Shown here: piece after piece, positions 1 to 10,937 of the stretch
How the letters are laid out: every line of letters begins with the position of its first letter
How positions within the stretch are numbered: position 1 is the stretch's first letter
Origin: Pythium myriotylum
Taxonomy: Eukaryota; Oomycota; Peronosporomycetes; Pythiales; Pythiaceae
Direction of reading: 5' to 3'
DNA: 64,000 bases
Assembly (NCBI GenBank): GCA_023091665.1
Contig: JALJCQ010000015.1
Coordinates: forward strand, 310,001 to 374,000
Made by a program: the position numbers and the translations under genes
Notes under the pieces: generated by a model
What the model was told of the DNA's origin: nothing
What the model saw: only the letters and a program-made list of their open reading frames with translations
Database searches by the model: none

Positions 1-1576
1 AAATTGGTTACGAAGACAATACGAGGGCTCCTTGTTTGTCCTCTGGCAGACTCCCCCGCGACGATTCTCATACGTTTGCGGCCGCGCAAGGACTTGACTT
101 CAAGGTGATCAAGAAATGGACCTTATATAGCCAAGAAATACTTCCCTGTTTGCTAGTGTAAACGATTATGGAGCCGGCAGCTAGGTGCCTCCTCGAGCCA
201 TGTCTGGCGAGTTCAGCCGTGTGGGGGCCCAGAACGCTGGTAGGAGTGTCCATGGTGGTGTCGTCGATGCGTAGGTGATATTGCCACTCTGTGATCCAAA
301 GCGTACCGCCTCAAGGAGGCGTAGAGTCGCAACGACTGGGCGTTCCGCGGTAGCCTGTAGCGCTGGAGCTGGCTGAGGATAAGCGCACTGTCTTCGACCA
401 CGTTTACGTACCAGCGATTGGTTTGAGTCGCTCGTAACCCTGCCAGTAGCCCGTGCGCGGTTGTACAGTGCAAGAAGAGATCTGGTTGCGCGACTGCCGA
501 TGATCTCACAGTCGACAGAGGATCAATGTGGTATCTCGAATAACATCAAGTGGGGCCAGCGGAAGTGATGTGGCGGCTTGCACTCCGATTTCGAGGCCTT
601 GATAATCCAGGAGTCGTCGGGAGCGTTAGTGTGATCCTCGCGCGTCCGGCAAGCTCCAACTGGGACTTGGATTGGTGGACATCATATTGATTGGAAGGCC
701 TCGGAAGGCTTGCACACGGGGCCAAGACAAGAGAATGGGGGCTATGGCTATGGATCTGACCAGTCTCGTCGTTGGTAGAGCCTGTCCCATGCCGAGATCC
801 TCTTGCCCTTATTTTTGGCCAGTTGAAGATGTTGGCTGGAAGAGGAACCCGATGGAAGTTGCTTTAGGGCATCGTGGATGATTGGGTCTTTGACTCGCAT
901 GTGTGTGCCGCGAGCGCGTTTATCTTGAAAGATGCTTGACCGAGGCCTTCAGCAGTTGGTGTGTATCACGGATACCGCTCGACCCGAGCCAGGGATGGCT
1001 CAGCTCCGTTATACCGGGCGTTTCGATCTCGAGAACTGCTGGGTGGTTGGAGATGAGAACACACTCGGCGCTAGAATGAAATTGCCTACGCAGAGTATAT
1101 TGCATGATGTTGCTCATGAGCCCTTGCTTGGACACACCAGAAGTGTTGAAGTCCAGCACTGTACGATTACTATCGAATCAAACCATATTTTGCTCGGGTT
1201 CTATTAACTCCAGATCTGTCCTGCACGATGTTGCACGTCAGCCTTGGTGCGACTCAAACTCGGCCGCACGGCGGTGTCCGAACGCATACTTTGTCAGTCT
1301 GTTCGTATTTCGTTCCCTCTCTTCGCTTGATCAACGAAGCATTCCTTCTCGTAGCTATCAAAGTAGTGATGTCGGCGGTCGCGGCCGTTGCCGTAACAGT
1401 CTACGCCGTGTAATTGCACTCTCAAGACAATGCAGCCGAACGTTGCGTGGCTTTCATCATCATCATCAAAGATGAAGAAACCCAACCTAATGGCAATGAG
1501 ACGATAAAAGTCGAGGGCTTGACTCCGGCATTTTGCAACGTTTTAGGTCGAGAACGACGCGATGAATTGTCTATTT
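1..1576. other. No convincing gene
   Basis: Only short ORFs without recognisable domains occur here, on both strands. The right end is the downstream flank of the Crinkler gene that ends at 1577. A short CAT/ATC microsatellite lies near 1455-1470. I see no repeat or mobile element that I can name. Confidence 0.5.
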
Positions 1577-3980
1577 TTATGATTTTTCAAAGAGTTCTAC
1601 TTCGATCTTCGAGATGATCACTTCTAATGCCTCCGATGACTCATGGTCCTCCGAAATACCAAAGAACTGTGCTCGATTCGACGGTGTCGATAAATCCAGC
1701 AAAATCACTTCATGAATAAACGGATAGCCCATAGTTGGCACCGACACCGACTTTTGCGTGTCAAACTGATCTGACAGCCTCTTGTTGTACTTCGTTGCGC
1801 ACACCACCAGCACATTGAAGCGCTTCTGCTGCATATTTCGACACTCCTGAAACATGCGGTTAAAGACATCACATTCCTTCCTCAAGTGAGCTTCACAGAA
1901 CTCGGTGGATGTAAAGATCTTCACTGCAAGACCAAGCGTCAGGATGACGTCGCCAACCTTTGTCATTAACAACGCATCGCTTGATGAAGACCTCGGAAGC
2001 GGCTTCCAGGAAACACTAGTCGCCATATCTCGATCTCTATCTGCTTCCATTTTCTCCAGCAACTCCGGCCACGCACTTGGATCGGCCGTGTGAATCAAGT
2101 CTCGGGTTTTGCTGTCCGTTCCTTGTTATCTTTGGAAGCTGTCGTGTTTCGTCAGCGAATGACACTTCGTTGCACATCCCAAAAGCTTGACTCGGACTGA
2201 AGTACTCGGGCAAAACATCTGTTGGCCTTCGAGCAGAACTAAACATCTCTTGGAATCGTTTGAGGCAAATCCACTCAAATACGGTAGGATAGTCGATCGA
2301 GAATGCGAAGCTTGCTATTGCGCGAAGGTATTTTTGGAATGGCAACGAGTATTGCAAGAGAAGCTGAAGCATGAATGGCGTTGCATAAAGCTTCGCCTGA
2401 TCCACCGTCCCTTCCCACGCAATGCAACAGCTGTGGGCAACGATATCCAGCGAGATCAGACTTGTATCAACATCCTCTACTTGTTCCGTGAGATCTGCAT
2501 ATTCTCCACGCGTGATGGTACCCAGCAAAGTCGACACATGCTTTCTGTACTTTCTCAACTCGCCATAAAACAGCGTCCAATTCTCAACGTCGAGTGATCG
2601 GTTGTACTCCATGAGTTGTGAGAACGATCGACACTTTTTTAACGCCATCAGCAACGTATGTGGATGGCCACACGTCTGTTGGAAAAGATGCTGCACAACG
2701 TCATCAAGTTGAGAGCCATCCAACCCAAAGACTTCTTTGATCGTCCTGTTCTCCCCATACTCGACAAACGTCTTCTCCATAATAGTCTTGATTGCTTCTG
2801 GTCGAAGGAGCTGGATACTCAGTCGAGACAAGGTGAAACCGATTTGTATGAGTTGCGCGTGGGTGTGTCTCATCCCAACATAACTGAGAAACGATCCACG
2901 CCCGAGAAGAACGAAGAAAACATTTCTCATCGTTAGCCACTTTCCGACAAAGTTGCGGCAAAACTTCATGAACTGCTCGCGACTGTCCAAATGATCCAGA
3001 TTTTTTGCTTCGAACGCAGCACCAATCTCATCCAGTACAATAAAGAGCGGCCCCACTTCGCGTGTCAACTGTTTCAAAAGCGCTTTCACGTCCTGTGGTG
3101 GATTTAAGAGAATAACAGGTGGCTCGTCAAACATCTCACGAAGTTGTTGACACAGCCGACGAACCAGTACCGCATCGAGAGACGGCTGCAGCAGATCACC
3201 TCTGACAAACATGAGACGAACGGTGTGGCATGCAAGAAGGGTCTTGTGGAAATCGCTTTTGTCATCAACATCATTCCATGCTTCGCGGCACTTGCGTATG
3301 TACTCATTCCCAAATGATGATTTGCCCAAACCACTGACGTTGTCGGCAATGGGAATAACCCCATCGAGCCCTGCGTTATTCAGTGCTCTGTTGTAATTCG
3401 CTTTGTGGATTTCTTGAAGCTGTAGTACTGCACGATCTCGATTAACGAAGTACATTTCGTCATTCGCGAGTGAGTAGACTGGTTCCACTTCAGTCTTCCA
3501 AGCCCATCCTAATTGTTGATATGCAGCAACACTATGCGCAACCTTGGCTTTCTTGGAAAGAGGTTCAATCTGATCGGGAATATTGATCCCGGCTGCATGC
3601 CAAGGAAATGACTGCTGCTGCATCACCACCGGTGCGGTTGGAACCACCACCAACACATTCACAGGACCATTTCCTGCCGCTTCCTCATCGTTATCCACCT
3701 CGTTCATGTCCTCCTCAGACAAACCAACGCACCGGAGCCTCGCTCGCGCAACATCCAAATGCTTGAGGCCACTGGTACTACGCACCTCTTTGACATCGTT
3801 TTCAGTCATCCACGCCTTGCCCTTCTTGGCGAGGAACAGCTCCACCTTGCTGTTAGGGTAGCCGAACTGTGGTTTCGCTCTGATCGCCGTCTTCAAGTCA
3901 TCAACCGTGTCGCTCTCATCCACCAGCACAGAGAACGCGCTCCCTGCCACTCCAACCACCGCACATAAGAGCTTCACCAT
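1577..3980 (-). pseudogene. Crinkler (CRN) family effector, reading frame broken near the 3' end
   Basis: CRN proteins are oomycete effectors, usually delivered to the host cell and acting in its nucleus. The ATG at 3980 is chosen because it opens directly on the CRN header (MVKLLCAVVG). A ubiquitin-like N-terminal domain follows with an LFLAK motif at about residues 48-52, then a VLVVVP motif close to residue 115 that normally ends the header. The C-terminal part has a P-loop-like GLGKSSFG and a Walker-B-like LFIVLDEIG, so it resembles the NTPase-bearing CRN type. The first frame stops at 2037. A second frame, offset by one base and running from about 2098 to 1577, encodes 173 more residues that look like continuous CRN sequence (PSAWPELLEKMEAD onward). 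Either a one-base indel near 2090-2110, a very short unrecognised intron, or an assembly error separates them. The start codon and header are intact, so only the C terminus is in doubt. Confidence 0.85.
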
Positions 3981-4019
3981 TCTGACCTTGGTTTTCTGTG
4001 GGAAGAAGTCCGCTGACAC

Positions 4020-4400
4020 CTCACTTTCAGGGTTTTATTTGGAATGATATTTTCTCGAGTGAGTATTCACCTCCTTCCTTTCGCTATATCATGATGGGCC
4101 CACGTGCTTCAGGTGCAGTTTCTATGCCCTTCCAGAGCACATACACATTTTAACGGGCGTTTCAGCTTGATGGCCTGTTGTGTCATACAAAATATGAATT
4201 TGATTCCCTTCGATGATGTTTGTCGAACATCCCATCGACTTATCCACGTTCCTTCGGCACATTACCTCGGCAAAACTGAGCATAGTGCACTGAACAGAAA
4301 TGATCGAACCGCGATGCTCCAGCCCTCTGGCAATCAGGCAAAAGACAGCGCTTGCCTGGATAGAGAGGTACAAAGATCAGCGGACAATCAGTCAAACGAA
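4020..4400. other. Intergenic region between CRN and zinc-finger pseudogene
   Basis: It should contain the promoter of the minus-strand CRN gene and the 3' flank of the zinc-finger pseudogene. From about 4300 the sequence is alignable by eye to 12890-12990, the 3' flank of the intact paralog, so the duplication continues past the stop codon. No ORF here is convincing. Confidence 0.4.
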
Positions 4401-5626
4401 TTAGATGGGTAAACTTTTACCACCGCCATGAGTCCAACAACGACCGCGAGAAATAGCGATTCTAATGCATCCATCTGTCTTGCACGGCGTTCCACCGCCA
4501 TGTGACCAGCACAGCCCTCTGGACTTGGCGCGCTTTGTACATCCATCCGATTGGCAGATCACATATCCCCCTAACGAAGCAATCGTTGAGAGTAAGGAGT
4601 GGGTGTATGGGGTAGGTCCGAAAAAGCCTCACCATGTTTCCAACAAAGTCCTTTGTTTTGTACTCGGCAATTGCACCCGTCAACAGAGCACCGCTTTCCA
4701 CCCTACAACAGAGATAGTCATGAATTGGAAATTGAACTCACGCCAAATCATACAAACCCCGTGGCGGACGCACAGTCCGTGGTCGACCAGCACATTAGAG
4801 CATCCTTGTACGGAGCATACACGGCTCGTTGACTTCAACTTGTTTCGGACCACTTCTGGCTCTTTTGTTGACTCTAAAGCATCCAACTGACCGTGATTTC
4901 CACGTGAGCATTTCTCGCGTTTGATGTTGAACATCACTTGGCCATGTTCTGTCTCGATTACGGTATTGTGGATATCCCGCATACGAACTTGTTGAGCGCC
5001 TCGAGGACTGGCAAGTATTGTAGACTCGACAATGTTCTTCATGCCGGCGCTATGATTTCTGGTAGTACAAACGTGGCTTGTGTCTTTGACGAACTCTGAT
5101 CGTTGCGGAAATCCTGTGCTGTCCTCGGGGTAGAGCCGATGACTCTCCGACACATCACAATCTGAGAGCAATCGAGATGGTCGTAGCGGAAACGAGAAGC
5201 TCCCTCGCGGCGAACCACACGGTAGTTTGGTCGACGCTCTGGGATTGAATAGAGGCTCGATCTTGAGCAAGGTACTACACATACCGTTGGACGGCGGAAG
5301 ACGACTATCAAAGCAGTCTACGTGTCGTACGTCGGGCCATCCACTTGTCCAAGACATATAGCGACCATGCTGTTCGGTTCCCCGAGACCTTAGCTCGTTA
5401 TCAGATTTGATCAAGCTTACCCAGTAGTCAAAATCCTTCGAGTACTGGTCACTGCCACCCATGCACTTTGATTTTTGACCAACAATGGGCATCTCGATGC
5501 CTGACGCTGCGTTGAACGGTCGGACGAATCATATCGGTTCTGTCGGAGGGGTGGCAGGATGACCAACGCCACTCTCGAATTCACGATTGATCATTGAGCG
5601 CCAGAATGGTGGGCCTCGGAAGATAT

Positions 5627-5985
5627 TGTTGAAGATGGTGCGCCTCGAACCCAGCGTCATCATTCCAGTTGAAGCTCGGCAGTTGAAGCTCGGCTGTAGA
5701 AGATTCTCCTGCAGAAGATTCTCCGTGGAAGATTCGACATGTGGAAGATTCGACATGTGGAAGATTCTCCGTCTGGTTCTGGTTTGAATCCAGTGCCACC
5801 CATCGACTTCGTTGAAGTATCCACGAAGTCAGTTTATGTTTGCATATGTTTACGATAGGTAGGACATACATTTGATTATGGTAGCGTAGGACACACACAG
5901 ACGGCTTAGAGGTAGCAGTAGCGAACTAAGTCCCGATCAATTCACTTTGCATTTTGCATCCCACCAACCAAGCGACCTTCCAACA
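5627..5985 (+). repeat. Copia 5' LTR
   Basis: It has perfect 5-bp inverted ends (TGTTG/CAACA). Short internal direct repeats are visible at about 5665-5775: two copies of GTTGAAGCTCGGC and several units that begin GAAGATTC, two of them identical (GAAGATTCGACATGTG). Such units could be promoter or enhancer elements. Confidence 0.95.
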
Positions 5986-6003
5986 GGTTATGAGCCCAAG
6001 CCC
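5986..6003 (+). promoter_or_regulatory. Copia primer binding site (internal Met-tRNA type)
   Basis: The sequence directly after the LTR, GGTTATGAGCCC, is complementary to the anticodon loop region of a methionine tRNA (its reverse complement contains CTCATAA around the CAT anticodon). It does not match a tRNA 3' end ending in CCA. Priming from a cleaved tRNA-Met half is known for Drosophila copia, whose site is similar. The gag ATG (5990) lies inside this site. Confidence 0.65.
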
Positions 6004-6765
6004 AGCCGACTCTGCCTCCACCGACTTCGCCTCCCCAGCCTTCGCCATGGATTCGACCACCCCAGCCCGCATCAACAAGTTCGACGGAACCAACTTCCAC
6101 ACATGGAAGTTCAAGATGCAGATGGTGCTCGAAGAACGCGACGTCTGGGAAGTTGTCTGTGGAGAGGTCAAACTCGAGCAGTGCCAGACCGACGCGGACC
6201 GAGCCCTCTTCAAGAAGAAGTCTCGCAAGGCGCTCGCGATGATCTGTCTCGCGATGGAAGACTCGCAGCTCCCGCTGATTCGGTCGGCGAGTGGTGCGCA
6301 AGATGCATGGTCAAGACTGGAAGAACACTTCGAGAAGAAGAGCCTTGCCAACAAGCTCTTTCTTCGTCGTCGTTTCTTCACGACCATGATGGAAGAAGGT
6401 GACGATGTGCTCACGCACATCAACAAGCTCAAGACCCTGGCGGAGCAACTCGACGCAGTCGGCGCTCCGGTCAGCGAAGACGACTTGGTGATCACGCTTC
6501 TCGGCAGTCTCAGCGAGTCGTACCAGTTCCTCATCACGGCGTTGGAGTCGCGTGTCGACGCGCTCACGTGGGAACTCGTGACGTCTCGGCTGCTCCACGA
6601 AGACATGAAGCGCAAGGAGCAAGGTGGCGACGGAGCCACGCTTGGCCAAGCGTTCATGACAAGTGACGCGAAGCCCAAGGGCCGTGCAGTCAAGAAGACT
6701 GGCACGTGCAACTACTGCGGCAAGATCGGTCATTGGGCCGCGGAGTGCCACTCGCGTGTCAAGGA

Positions 6766-6799
<34 letters not shown>

Positions 6800-6937
6800 T
6801 CCGGCGGCAACGGCAACGGAAACAGCAACCCTCGGCAACGGTTCCAGCGAGCCAACCTTGCGCGAGATGAAGACCCCGGCGAGTACCTGTTCTCGGTCGG
6901 GAAGACCCAAGGCAAGTCGAGTCAATCCACGGCGTGA
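5990..6937 (+). CDS. gag: Copia gag polyprotein region
   Basis: Nucleocapsid/capsid precursor of the copia element, 315 residues to an in-frame TGA. The first ATG after the LTR is used; a second ATG at about 6047 (MDSTTPARINKFDG) is a credible alternative because the conserved copia Gag block (FDGTNFHTWKFKM) starts there. A UBN2-type Gag region is followed by one CCHC knuckle, CNYCGKIGHWAAEC. A tail rich in Asn-Gly repeats (GGCAAC hexamer repeats at about 6767-6830) precedes the stop. The TGA at 6935-6937 is directly followed in the same frame by the protease (VDSGAIQHM), so the stop is either a nonsense mutation of an ancestral single ORF or a readthrough point. Confidence 0.9.
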
Positions 6938-9900
6938 TTGGTCGACTCGGGTGCGATTCAGCACATGTCGCGAACCAAGCAGTTCATGATGAACTACAAG
7001 AAGATTGACCCAGTCGACGTGCATCTGGCCGATGATGGCACGGTCCAAGCGGTCGGCGTGGGAGACATTCTCATGTCGATGAAGACTCCAAGCGGTGTCA
7101 AGAAGGGTTTGCTCACCAACGTGTGGCATATCCCCAAGCTCAGCCGCAACCTGTTCTCGGTCGGAAGATTCACGGAGGACGTTGCTCCCGTGACGCTCGA
7201 CAAGGACGGTTGCTTTGTCATGCTCAAGGGCGCCAAGCGGACCATCGGCACTCGAATCGGCAAGGGTCTGTTCAAGCTCAACATGTCTCCAGTGTCGACT
7301 GAAGCAGCCCACGCCGCCAGTGCAAGCCGAGGTCGCGCCATGTCCAAGTCGTACCTGTGGCACCTCCGACTCGGTCACATCGGCTTCAGCGGACTCGAAG
7401 CCATCGTCAAGAAGGACCTCGCCGACGGACTCGATATCGGGTCTGTGCAGGAGTGGGAGGTCTGTGAAGGCTGTGCACTCGGCAAGCTGACTCGCGTCAA
7501 GTTCCAGTCGGGCACGACCAAGCGGTCTGCGAATCTGCTTGACGTCGTGTACAGCGATGTGGCCGGCCCCATGAAGACTCCGACTTTCGGTGGCATGAAG
7601 TACTTCGCCACCTTCACCGACGACAAGTCTCGACTGTGCAAGTTGTACCTGATGCGGTCCAAGGACGAAGTCTACGACAAGTTCGTCGAGTTCGTCAACT
7701 GGGCCGAGAACCAAACCGGTCGTCGAGTCAAGGTGCTTCGAACCGACGGCGGCGGCGAGTACCAGTTGGCCAAGCTTGCCAAGTTCTGTCGCAAGCGTGG
7801 CATCGAGCACGATGTCACGCCGCCATACACGCCTCAGTTGAACGGTGTGGCGGAGCGCATGAACCGAACCATCGGTGAGTGTGGTCGTTGCAAGCTCCAC
7901 CATGCCAACTTGTCCGACGAGTACTGGGGCGAAGCCGTCATGACTGCAGTCGAAGTTCGCAACCGACTTCCGACCCGCGCTCAAGACTTGTACAAGTCGC
8001 CGTACGAAGAATGGTACGGGAAGAAGCCCTTGCTCGCCAACTTCAAGGTGTTCGGCTGCCATGCGTACGTCCACGTGCCCAAGGAGAAGCGGTCGAAGTT
8101 CGACGCCCGAGCCATCTTGTGTCGGTTCCTCGGCTACTCGGACCACGAGAAAGCGTATCGGTTTGAAGAAATCGCAACCGGTCGGATCGTCATCAGTCGA
8201 GACGCACAGTTCATGGAAGACACGTTCGACGATGGCAAGCGCGAAGAACCCTGGAGCAAGTCCGTCGAGTTCCGCGACGATGAAGATGATGAAGATGAAG
8301 CAACCGACAACCAAGATGATGAAGACATGGGTGAGCAGCCAGCCTCACCAGCACCAAGTCAGCGCAGCTACGAGCGACCGGAGTGGCAACAGGGCCAGCG
8401 GTCGCAGCGTCCAGCAGCACCAGCATCGGCCCAGCAGCCGAATGTCGACTACGCACCAGGGTCCAAGCGCCACTCTCGCACGCACTCGCTCGAGAACCTG
8501 GCTGAACCGCCAGTTGAGAAGCGCTACGGGCGTGTTGGACGCACAAGTGGTGCGACTCCACCACCCACGCAAGGTCCAAGGACATCGCTCGAAGATCTGT
8601 CTGCACTGCTCACGTCGATCGAAGAGGAAGGCGTAGAAGATGAAGACGAAGAAGGCGAAGACGTGCAAGAACAAGGGGGAGAAGATCAAGATCAAGATCA
8701 AGATCACGAAGAGTTTGCTCTCGTCGTGAATTCAGGGGGAGAGTTGCCGACATCGTTCAAGTCGGCGATGGAATCCGACGACGCCAGCAACTGGAAGGAA
8801 GCCTGCGACTCCGAGCTCGAATCGCTCAAGAAGAACGAGACCTGGGACCTAGTCCCTTTGCCAGCCGGACGCAAGGCCATCACCAGCAAGTGGGTGTTCA
8901 AGGTCAAGGAAACCGCCGAAGGACTCGTCGAGCGGTACAAGGCTCGACTCGTTGCCAAGGGGTTCCTGCAGAAGTACGGCATCGACTTCGAAGAGACATT
9001 CGCACCCGTCGCCAAGTTCACGTCGATCCGCACCATCCTCAGCATCGCCGCTCGACACAAGCTCATGATCCATCAGATGGATGTCAAGACGGCGTTCCTG
9101 AACGGCAACCTCGACGAAGAAATCTACATGAAGCAGCCCGAAGGCTTCGTCGACCAGCGCCACCCCGACTACGTGTGCAAGCTCAAGCGCTCGCTCTACG
9201 GTCTCAAGCAGTCGCCACGCATGTGGAACCAGACCATCGACGCCTTCATGCGCAAGGTCGGCTTCACCAAGTGCGAGATGGACCACTGCGTGTACGTCAA
9301 GCGGAGCGGCTCAGCGATGATCTTCGTGGTGATCTACGTCGACGACCTCATCCTCGCCTGCAACAGCCTCGAGTTGCTCACGGCGACCAAGCGTGCACTC
9401 AGCGAACGCTTCGAGATGTCCGACCTCGGCGAACTCAAGCACTGCCTCGGCATGGAAGTTGACCAAGACCCCAAGTCCGGCGACGTGACCATGCGGCAGA
9501 CCAAGTTCCTGCAGTCGATCCTGACCAAGTTCGGCATGCAAGACTGCAAACCAGTGAGGACTCCTCAAGACCCCGGACTCAAGCTGACCAAGGCCATGTG
9601 TGAAGGTGGTTGCAAGCACGAAGACACCATGAAGAACGTGCCGTACCGAAGTGCAGTCGGCGCACTCATGTACCTCATGGTCGGCACTCGACCAGACCTC
9701 GCAGCGGCAGTCGGCACACTCAGCCAGTTCGCCGCGGACCCGTGTCCAACACACTGGCAAGCTCTCAAGCGTGTGCTCCGGTATCTGCAAGCGACTCCGA
9801 CGTACGGCCTGCAGTTCTCGGCATCGAACGACGGATGACTGGTCGGCTACTCCGACGCCGACTGGGCTGGCGACATCGAGTCACGTCGAAGCACCAGCGG

Positions 9901-10369
9901 CTACGTGTTCATGCTCAACGGCGGATGCATCAGCTGGCGCAGCAAGAAGCAGCGAACTGTCGCCCTCTCCTCGACCGAAGCAGAGTACATGGCTCTATCG
10001 GAAGCGATCCAAGAAGCCGTGTGGCTCAAGGCGTTCCTGTGCGAACTCGGCGAAGTTGCAAGCGACCAAGCGCTCACGGTGTACGAAGACAACCAAGGTG
10101 CGATCGCGTTGGCCAAGAACCCCGAGTTCCACAAATGCACCAAGCACATCGACATTCGCTACCACTTCGTTCGTGAGAAGGTCGAGGACGGTCAAGTGTG
10201 TCTGCAGTATTGCCCGACCCAAGACATGCTTGCCGACATCATGACCAAGCCGATCGCCACTGTCCAGTTCGACGTGCTCCGCACCAAGCTTGGTGTTCAA
10301 GACGCAGTCGAGTCGAGGGGGAGTGTTGAAGATGATGCGCCTCGAACCCAGCGTCATCATTCCAGTTGA
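6938..10369 (+). CDS. pol: Copia pol (protease, integrase, reverse transcriptase, RNase H), one internal TGA
   Basis: In order: aspartic protease (VDSGAIQHM); integrase zinc-binding region with His-His (HLRLGH) and Cys-Cys (CEGCALGK) and catalytic core with [16 protein letters not shown] and [10 protein letters not shown]; an acidic linker at about 8270-8710; reverse transcriptase with [10 protein letters not shown] and the YVDDL active site; RNase H with [10 protein letters not shown] and [14 protein letters not shown] at 9836-9838 interrupts the frame just before the RNase H, and the same frame then runs to 10369, about 46 bp into the 3' LTR. There is no stop other than this TGA between protease and RNase H. 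Both TGAs of the element (6935 and 9836) could derive from CGA by one C-to-T change. Confidence 0.9.
10315..10323 (+). promoter_or_regulatory. Copia polypurine tract
   Basis: The purine run GAGGGGGAG lies directly before the 3' LTR, the expected place for the primer of plus-strand DNA synthesis. Confidence 0.7.
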
Positions 10370-10682
10370 AGCTCGGCAGTTGAAGCTCGGCTGTAGAAGA
10401 TTCTCCTGCAGAAGATTCTCCGTGGAAGATTCGACATGTGGAAGATTCGACATGTGGAAGATTCTCCGTCTGGTTCTGGTTTGAATCCAGTGCCACCCAT
10501 CGACTTCGTTGAAGTATCCACGAAGTCAGTTTATGTTTGCATATGTTTACGATAGGTAGGACATACATTTGATTATGGTAGCGTAGGACACACACAGACG
10601 GCTTAGAGGTAGCAGTAGCGAACTAAGTCCCGATCAATTCACTTTGCATTTTGCATCCCACCAACCAAGCGACCTTCCAACA
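10324..10682 (+). repeat. Copia 3' LTR
   Basis: It has the same length as the 5' LTR and is identical to it by eye except one base. It is followed by GATTT, the probable target-site copy. Confidence 0.95.
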
Positions 10683-10937
10683 GATTTGCGTTGGTCGAAA
10701 CTCTTGATGCAACAACCTATCTGTGCGCTCGGTGTTGTAGGTCTGAAAATTTTGTGCTGTATTGTGCTCCCAGGTTGCATTGCAGCGAACTCTTGTACAG
10801 GTACTATGCCAAGCGTTCATACACCTCTCATCTCCTTGATTTCTCCCACGCAGATCTTTGACTGAGTCGTCTTCCTTTTGCTCAACTGCGTGGCCGAGCC
10901 GGGCGGGATCCACTCTCATGAACCACTGCATGTTCAT

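Larger units (their letters stand above)
5627..10682 (+). mobile_element. Ty1/copia LTR retrotransposon, young insertion
   Basis: The element is 5056 bp with two 359-bp LTRs that begin TGTTG and end CAACA. The LTRs differ at one position that I can find (G at about 5638, A in the 3' copy). The flanking 5-mers are GATAT and GATTT, a target duplication with one mismatch. The internal part has gag, protease, integrase, reverse transcriptase and RNase H in the order typical of copia (integrase before RT), all in one frame broken by two TGA codons at 6935 and 9836. It interrupts a zinc-finger gene on the opposite strand. Confidence 0.95.
4401..10937 (-). pseudogene. Zinc-finger (WRKY19-like C-x4-C-x9-C-x2-H) gene copy 1, split by a copia element
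   Basis: The 5' coding part (10937 to 10683) and the 3' part (5626 to 4401) align in order with the intact paralog at 12989-14467. For example FRPTQI before the break and FRGPPFWRSM after it match FRLIQV and FRDQRLWRSL in the paralog. The copia element at 5627-10682 therefore sits inside the first exon. Further damage: an in-frame TGA at 5529-5531 and a frame change in the stretch between two fingers near 4590. Finger sequences remain readable (CSVQGCSNVLVDHGLC, CQSDGCTKRAKSRGLC, CKTDGCIRIA), and the small intron of the paralog is recognisable, ending in TAG just before GGKRCSVDGC. It cannot make the full protein. Zinc-finger proteins of this class are common in oomycetes and their function is not established. 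Confidence 0.8.

Noticed and set aside
6765..6835. GGCAAC repeats as a possible CRISPR-like or satellite array
   Set aside because: They are an in-frame Asn-Gly tract within copia gag, a simple hexamer expansion with no spacers.
6311..8314. 667-codon minus-strand ORF across the copia element
   Set aside because: It is the complement of the copia gag-pol frame, created by strong codon bias (GAC/GTC/CTC-rich); it has no recognisable domain of its own.
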